DNA of 34,770 nucleotides from Deltaproteobacteria bacterium (GTDB taxonomy: Bacteria > Desulfobacterota > Desulfobacteria > Desulfobacterales > ETH-SRB1), in assembly GCA_030262895.1 (NCBI GenBank), contig JAJSZW010000029.1:1-34770 (forward strand), read 5' to 3'. The translations under genes and the position numbers were made by a program. This document shows, piece after piece, positions 30,231-34,770 of the stretch. Under the pieces are notes generated by a model that was not told the DNA's origin, did no database searches, and worked only from the letters and a program-made list of their open reading frames with translations. Every line of letters starts with the position of its first letter. Within the stretch, counting starts at the first letter, position 1.

Positions 30231-30708
30231 GCAACTTAAAGAGATACTATCTCGTGTGGCCGGAGAGACTTTAGAAAAACTGGCTTTTATGTTCTCTTTT
30301 CCGGAAGATGAGAGGGGCACCATGATTCTGGATTCTGCGGTTGCGGCAACTATTTCGTTTGCAGGGCCATTTTCAGGGACCCTTGTCATGACAGTTTCAA
30401 ATCAACTTCTTCCTGAGCTTGCCGCAAACATGCTTGGTGTAGATGATGAAGAAACAACACTTGATCAACAGCATGATGCCCTTAAAGAGACGATAAATAT
30501 CATCTGCGGCAATTTATTGCCTGCCATCGCAGGAAAGGAAGTTGTCTTTAATATTGATGCACCGGTTATTATTGCCGGAGTTGAAGCAATAAAAAAAGCT
30601 ATAGAAGACCATGACAACAAACCAGCATCCATTGTGAAACTGAACATTGAAGAGAGGGACTGCGATCTGTTTTTGTTTATTAATGGAAAGTTCACGTTGG
30701 CCTCGTAG
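30223..30708 (+). CDS. cheX: CheX-like CheY-P phosphatase
   Basis: A 161-residue protein of the CheC/CheX/FliY superfamily. The helix DALKETINIICGNLLPAIAG (about 85-104) contains the D-x3-E-x2-N phosphatase motif, with E and N placed to dephosphorylate CheY-P. The beta segments FSGTLVMTVSNQLLPELAA and the C-terminal EERDCDLFLFINGKF fit a CheX fold. It is coupled to the preceding cheY gene, which strengthens the function. Naming as CheX and not CheC rests on the single recognisable motif and is moderately sure. Confidence 0.82.
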   Translation: MSEQLKEILSRVAGETLEKLAFMFSFPEDERGTMILDSAVAATISFAGPFSGTLVMTVSNQLLPELAANMLGVDDEETTLDQQHDALKETINIICGNLLPAIAGKEVVFNIDAPVIIAGVEAIKKAIEDHDNKPASIVKLNIEERDCDLFLFINGKFTLAS

Positions 30709-30768
30709 GGGACGGCTTTACGCCGCACGCCAAATTGATTCGGGCGGGGTAAACCCGCTCTTGCTTGA

Positions 30769-31824
<1,056 letters not shown>

Positions 31825-31830
31825 TTGATT

Positions 31831-33219
31831 ATGTCAAATGTCTTTGGAATATTGAACACAGGAAGAACAGCGCTTCTTACCCAGCAAAAGGCAATTGATG
31901 TTACCGGTCATAATATTGCTAATGTGAATACCGATGGCTATTCACGCCAGAGAGTCAATATGGAGACAAATGAGCCATATTCATCCCAGCCTGGGCAAAC
32001 AGGAACCGGTGTGAGGGCAGCGGAGATTCAAAGAATTTATGACCGGTTTTTAGGGGCGCAAATCAACAATGAGAATCAGAATCTGGGAAACTGGGAAACC
32101 CAAAAAGGTGTTCTTGAAAGAGTTGAAATAATTTTTGACGAGTCCTCAGGGTATGGATTGAATCAGGCAATGAGTGAGTTCTGGAATGCCTGGCAGGATC
32201 TGGCTAATAACCCATCTGACTATGCAGGACGAGCAGCCCTCCTGGCTAAAAGCGAGACCATGACAGCCACCTTTAACAACATATACTCGAATCTGGAGCA
32301 AATTCAGACAGATATAGATACCAGCATAATGGGAACGGTAAAAGAAATAAATTCTATTGCAGAGCGGATTGCCGGGCTAAACCAAAAGATTGCCCTGACC
32401 GAAGTGGGCGGACAAAATGCTAATGACTATAGAGACAGTCGTGATTTATTGCTGAAAGAGTTGTCTTTAAAGATTAATATAGACTCTTTTGAAAATAGCG
32501 ATGGCAAAGTAACTGTTTTAGTGGCTGGCGGAAGGCCGCTGGTTGAAAATATCTCTTCCTGGAATTTATCCACTCAGCCAGATGTTGATTCTGATTTCCA
32601 GGATATTGCATGGACAGATAGTGATGGGAACCTGGTTGACATTACCGATAGTATTTCCGGCGGGAAGTTAAAGGGGTGGTTAGAAGCAAGAGATGTCACA
32701 ATTCCGGATTATTTAAGCAAGCTTGATAATCTTGCCGAAGGAATAATAACTGAAGTTAACGATCTTCATAAAGCTGGTTTGGGACTGAATGATGTTAGTG
32801 TTGCTGGACGTAATTTTTTTGCAGGAACAACAGCCACTAATATGGCAGTTGATGTTGATGATGTTAATAATATTGCTGCCGCAGGAAGCTTCGACGGACT
32901 GCCTGGGGGTAACAGCAATGCTATAGAAATTGCTAACCTGCAAAATGCACTTAAAATGAATAGTGACACTGCAACCTTTGACGATTACTATAATTCACTG
33001 GTTAGTGATGTAGGAAGCGGGGTGCAGAAGGCCACGGTAAATTTTGATCATCAATCTTCAATGGTCACGCACCTGGATAATTACCGGGAATCTGTATCAG
33101 GAGTCTCCCTTGATGAGGAAATGGTAAATTTGATCAAATTTCAACATGGTTACAATGCTGCTGCCAGGTTAATTAGTGTTGCCGATGAATTATTGGACAG
33201 AGTAATCAGTATGGTGTAG
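31831..33219 (+). CDS. flgK: FlgK, hook-filament junction protein 1 (HAP1)
   Basis: A 462-residue junction protein. The N-terminus SNVFGILNTGRTALLTQQKA, then IDVTGHNIANVNTDGYSRQR, is diagnostic; the C-terminus GVSLDEEMVNLIKFQHGYNA, then AARLISVADELLDRVI, forms the partner helix. The middle has LNQAMSEFWNAWQDLANNPS and DYRDSRDLLLKELS. Length is at the short end of the family. ATG 31831 with AGGAAGGCAGG upstream; a TTG at 31825 is possible. It is six bases after cheB, so chemotaxis and late structural genes share a transcript. Confidence 0.95.
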   Translation: MSNVFGILNTGRTALLTQQKAIDVTGHNIANVNTDGYSRQRVNMETNEPYSSQPGQTGTGVRAAEIQRIYDRFLGAQINNENQNLGNWETQKGVLERVEIIFDESSGYGLNQAMSEFWNAWQDLANNPSDYAGRAALLAKSETMTATFNNIYSNLEQIQTDIDTSIMGTVKEINSIAERIAGLNQKIALTEVGGQNANDYRDSRDLLLKELSLKINIDSFENSDGKVTVLVAGGRPLVENISSWNLSTQPDVDSDFQDIAWTDSDGNLVDITDSISGGKLKGWLEARDVTIPDYLSKLDNLAEGIITEVNDLHKAGLGLNDVSVAGRNFFAGTTATNMAVDVDDVNNIAAAGSFDGLPGGNSNAIEIANLQNALKMNSDTATFDDYYNSLVSDVGSGVQKATVNFDHQSSMVTHLDNYRESVSGVSLDEEMVNLIKFQHGYNAAARLISVADELLDRVISMV

Positions 33220-33223
33220 GATT

Positions 33224-33342
33224 TGGTCGAGTAGAAAAATGGATGATTGGATGATTAGGGTGGCATGGACAAACTTGTTTGTCCGTGTCTGAGGGCGATC
33301 GGATGATTCGGGGAAATAGTCGAGTAGTCAACCACTCGACCA
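33224..33342. repeat. Dispersed repeats between flgK and flgL
   Basis: GTCGAGTAG units (33224-33233), GGATGATTGGATGATTAGG (33240-33258), a perfect GGACAAAC-TT-GTTTGTCC hairpin (33267-33284), another GGATGATT unit, and GTCGAGT...ACTCGAC forming a hairpin (33318-33341) just before the flgL ribosome site. The 133-base gap has no gene. Confidence 0.7.
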
Positions 33343-33352
33343 GGAGGTTAAA

Positions 33353-34770
33353 ATGCGGGTGACTAATAAATTAATGGCAGATACTGTTACCGGCAATCTC
33401 TTCAAAAACATTGATCAGTTCCTTAAAACTCAAAATATACTTTCTTCGGGCAAGAGGATAAACAAGCCTTCCGATGATCCGATAGGAATGGGCAAGGTGC
33501 TGGATTATCGAAAAACGATTTGCGCGATTGATCAGTATGACAGAAACATTGCTCATGGTGAATCCTGGCTTGATCTCACTGATTCTACCCTGAATGCTGT
33601 CGGCGATTCGCTCATAAGAGCAAAAGAGCTGGCTCTGTCTCAGGCTAATGCAACAGCCAATGCAGATACCATGAAAGCTGTTGCTGAAGAGGTGAAAAAT
33701 ATATATGATCATCTATTACAATTGGCAAACACCAAACTGGGGAATAGCTACATATTTTCAGGCCACAAAACCGACACACCCCCTTTTTCCAGGGATGATG
33801 ATTATATTGCAAGTTATAATGGTGAAGCAGGGGTTACGGAAATTACTTGTTATGACGAATCTACCTTGTCAGGTGGAGAATACTTTACGCTGAGCTCACC
33901 CTCAACAGATTACTATGTCTGGTACAATGTAGATGATAATTCAGCAGAGCCTGCTGTGGCAGATCGTATTGGAATAGAGGTTAATATAGCATCTGGTGCT
34001 TTAGCAGGTGTAGTTGCTGATAAGACCTATGCTGCTATTAATAACGTTGTCGGCTTAGGAGCTGAATTAAGTGGCGATAAAGTCACAGTAACTAATGCTG
34101 CTGCGGGTGATGTAGTAAATTCCGTTGATAATGATTCCGGATTTTTAATTGAGACTATAACACAAGGCACTGACGGCGATAAAAATGGAATTAGTATAAT
34201 CGCTGGAGAGAATTTAGAGATAGACATTAATGTGAGCGGAGATGAGATTTTTTTAAACGAGTTAAATATTTTTGAGGTCTTAAGAGAACTGAAGGTCGCT
34301 CTGGAAACAAATGATAGAGATGCTGAAGCAGAGGTTACGGATATTCTTTGTAATGAAAGATCTACCCTGTCAGGTGGAGAGTACTTTACGCTGAGTTCAC
34401 CATCAGAAGATTATTATGTCTGGTACGATATAAATGATAATCCATTAGATGATCCTGCTGTGGCAGGTCGTACTGGAATAGAGGTTGAAATAGGAGCTTT
34501 TGATACAGCAGATGAAGTTGCCAGTAAGACCGCAGATGCTATTAATAAGAACATTATTGGCTTAGGTGCTGAATTAAGTGACAATAAAGTCACAATAACT
34601 AATGCTGTTGCGGGTGCTGTGACAAATGCTTATGATTATATTGATGTCGCCGGATTCTCGGTTGATATTACCACACAAGGTACTGACGGAAATAAAATTT
34701 CCGACCAGTTAGGGCCGCTTGATGATGCGCTTGATCAGATCCTTAAAGCAAGGGCCAATGTGGGAGCGAA
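33353..34770 (+). CDS. flgL: FlgL, hook-filament junction protein 3 (HAP3), partial, with two inserted domains
   Basis: The frame is open from ATG 33353 (CAGGAGG upstream) through the window edge, 472 codons visible. The N-terminus MRVTNKLMADTVTGNLFKNI, then SSGKRINKPSDDPIGMGKVL, and YIFSGHKTDTPPF are FlgL. Residues about 276-330 (IDINVSGDEIFLNELNIFEV, LRELKVALETNDRDA) and after 447 (DQLGPLDDALDQILKARANV) are also FlgL. Between them lie two copies of one foreign-looking domain, residues 170-275 and 337-446, each starting TLSGGEYFTLSSPS and containing YYVWY and TQGTDG. Canonical FlgL is about 300-400 residues, so this protein will be well above that. The end is outside the window. Confidence 0.92.
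   Translation, partial: MRVTNKLMADTVTGNLFKNIDQFLKTQNILSSGKRINKPSDDPIGMGKVLDYRKTICAIDQYDRNIAHGESWLDLTDSTLNAVGDSLIRAKELALSQANATANADTMKAVAEEVKNIYDHLLQLANTKLGNSYIFSGHKTDTPPFSRDDDYIASYNGEAGVTEITCYDESTLSGGEYFTLSSPSTDYYVWYNVDDNSAEPAVADRIGIEVNIASGALAGVVADKTYAAINNVVGLGAELSGDKVTVTNAAAGDVVNSVDNDSGFLIETITQGTDGDKNGISIIAGENLEIDINVSGDEIFLNELNIFEVLRELKVALETNDRDAEAEVTDILCNERSTLSGGEYFTLSSPSEDYYVWYDINDNPLDDPAVAGRTGIEVEIGAFDTADEVASKTADAINKNIIGLGAELSDNKVTITNAVAGAVTNAYDYIDVAGFSVDITTQGTDGNKISDQLGPLDDALDQILKARANVGA
33860..34690 (+). repeat. Two separated copies of an inserted domain in flgL
   Basis: Copies at 33860-34177 and 34361-34690 are similar in DNA and protein, roughly four bases in five identical in the first 80 bases, and are separated by about 60 codons of genuine FlgL sequence. 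Both are preceded by a short stretch with one Cys (EITCYDES and DILCNERS). Confidence 0.85.

Noticed and set aside
33181..33188. GCCGATGA near the flgK end as a sigma-28 site for flgL
   Set aside because: Mismatch in the -10 element and no -35 TAAA at the required distance.

Overview
The window is a dense motility and chemotaxis super-cluster of about 35 kb, with every gene on the + strand. It runs from the last codons of a probable fliK into flgL, which is still open at the window edge. FlgH/FlgI (L and P rings) and FlgA show a Gram-negative flagellum. FlhF plus FlhG suggest polar or number-controlled placement. Two good sigma-54 promoters and one near-perfect sigma-28 promoter indicate a staged transcription hierarchy. 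Gene order, an FlbD/SwrD-type protein, CheX, CheD, an HDOD protein and many intergenic repeat families fit an uncultured member of the Desulfobacterota (former Deltaproteobacteria). This assignment is an inference from gene content, not a proven taxonomy.

Layout: (1) 1-3.5 kb: end of fliK, flgD (hook cap) and an oversized flgE (hook) with four tandem domains. (2) 3.6-17.6 kb: flbD, then, behind a sigma-54 promoter, motA, two motB-like genes, fliL (frameshifted as read), fliM, fliN, fliO, fliP, fliQ, fliR, flhB, flhA, flhF, flhG and fliA, covering stator, switch, export gate, placement and late sigma factor. (3) 17.9-18.4 kb: a DUF2802-like membrane protein. (4) 18.6-23.7 kb: behind a second sigma-54 promoter, flgF, flgG, flgA, flgH, flgI and flgJ (rod, rings). 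(5) 23.7-34.8 kb: behind a sigma-28 promoter, flgM, flgN, cheA, cheR, cheD, an HDOD gene, a cheY-like gene, a cheX-like gene, cheB, flgK and partial flgL.

Most notable points: FlhF carries a C-terminal H-x3-C...C-x2-C module that looks like the Ada-type zinc-binding domain. The first of two adjacent MotB homologues lacks the ion-carrying Asp in its membrane helix. FlgE and FlgL carry inserted, repeated adhesin/phage-tail-like domains. fliL needs a -1 frame change at a T7 run. FlhB has NPTS in place of the usual NPTH. Almost every gap is filled by short dispersed repeats, several with terminal inverted repeats, and some of these supply stop codons or terminal codons of flagellar and chemotaxis genes.

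Not seen in the window: cheW, receptor genes, flagellin, fliD, an NtrC-type sigma-54 activator, tRNA or rRNA genes, CRISPR arrays, or any transposase.
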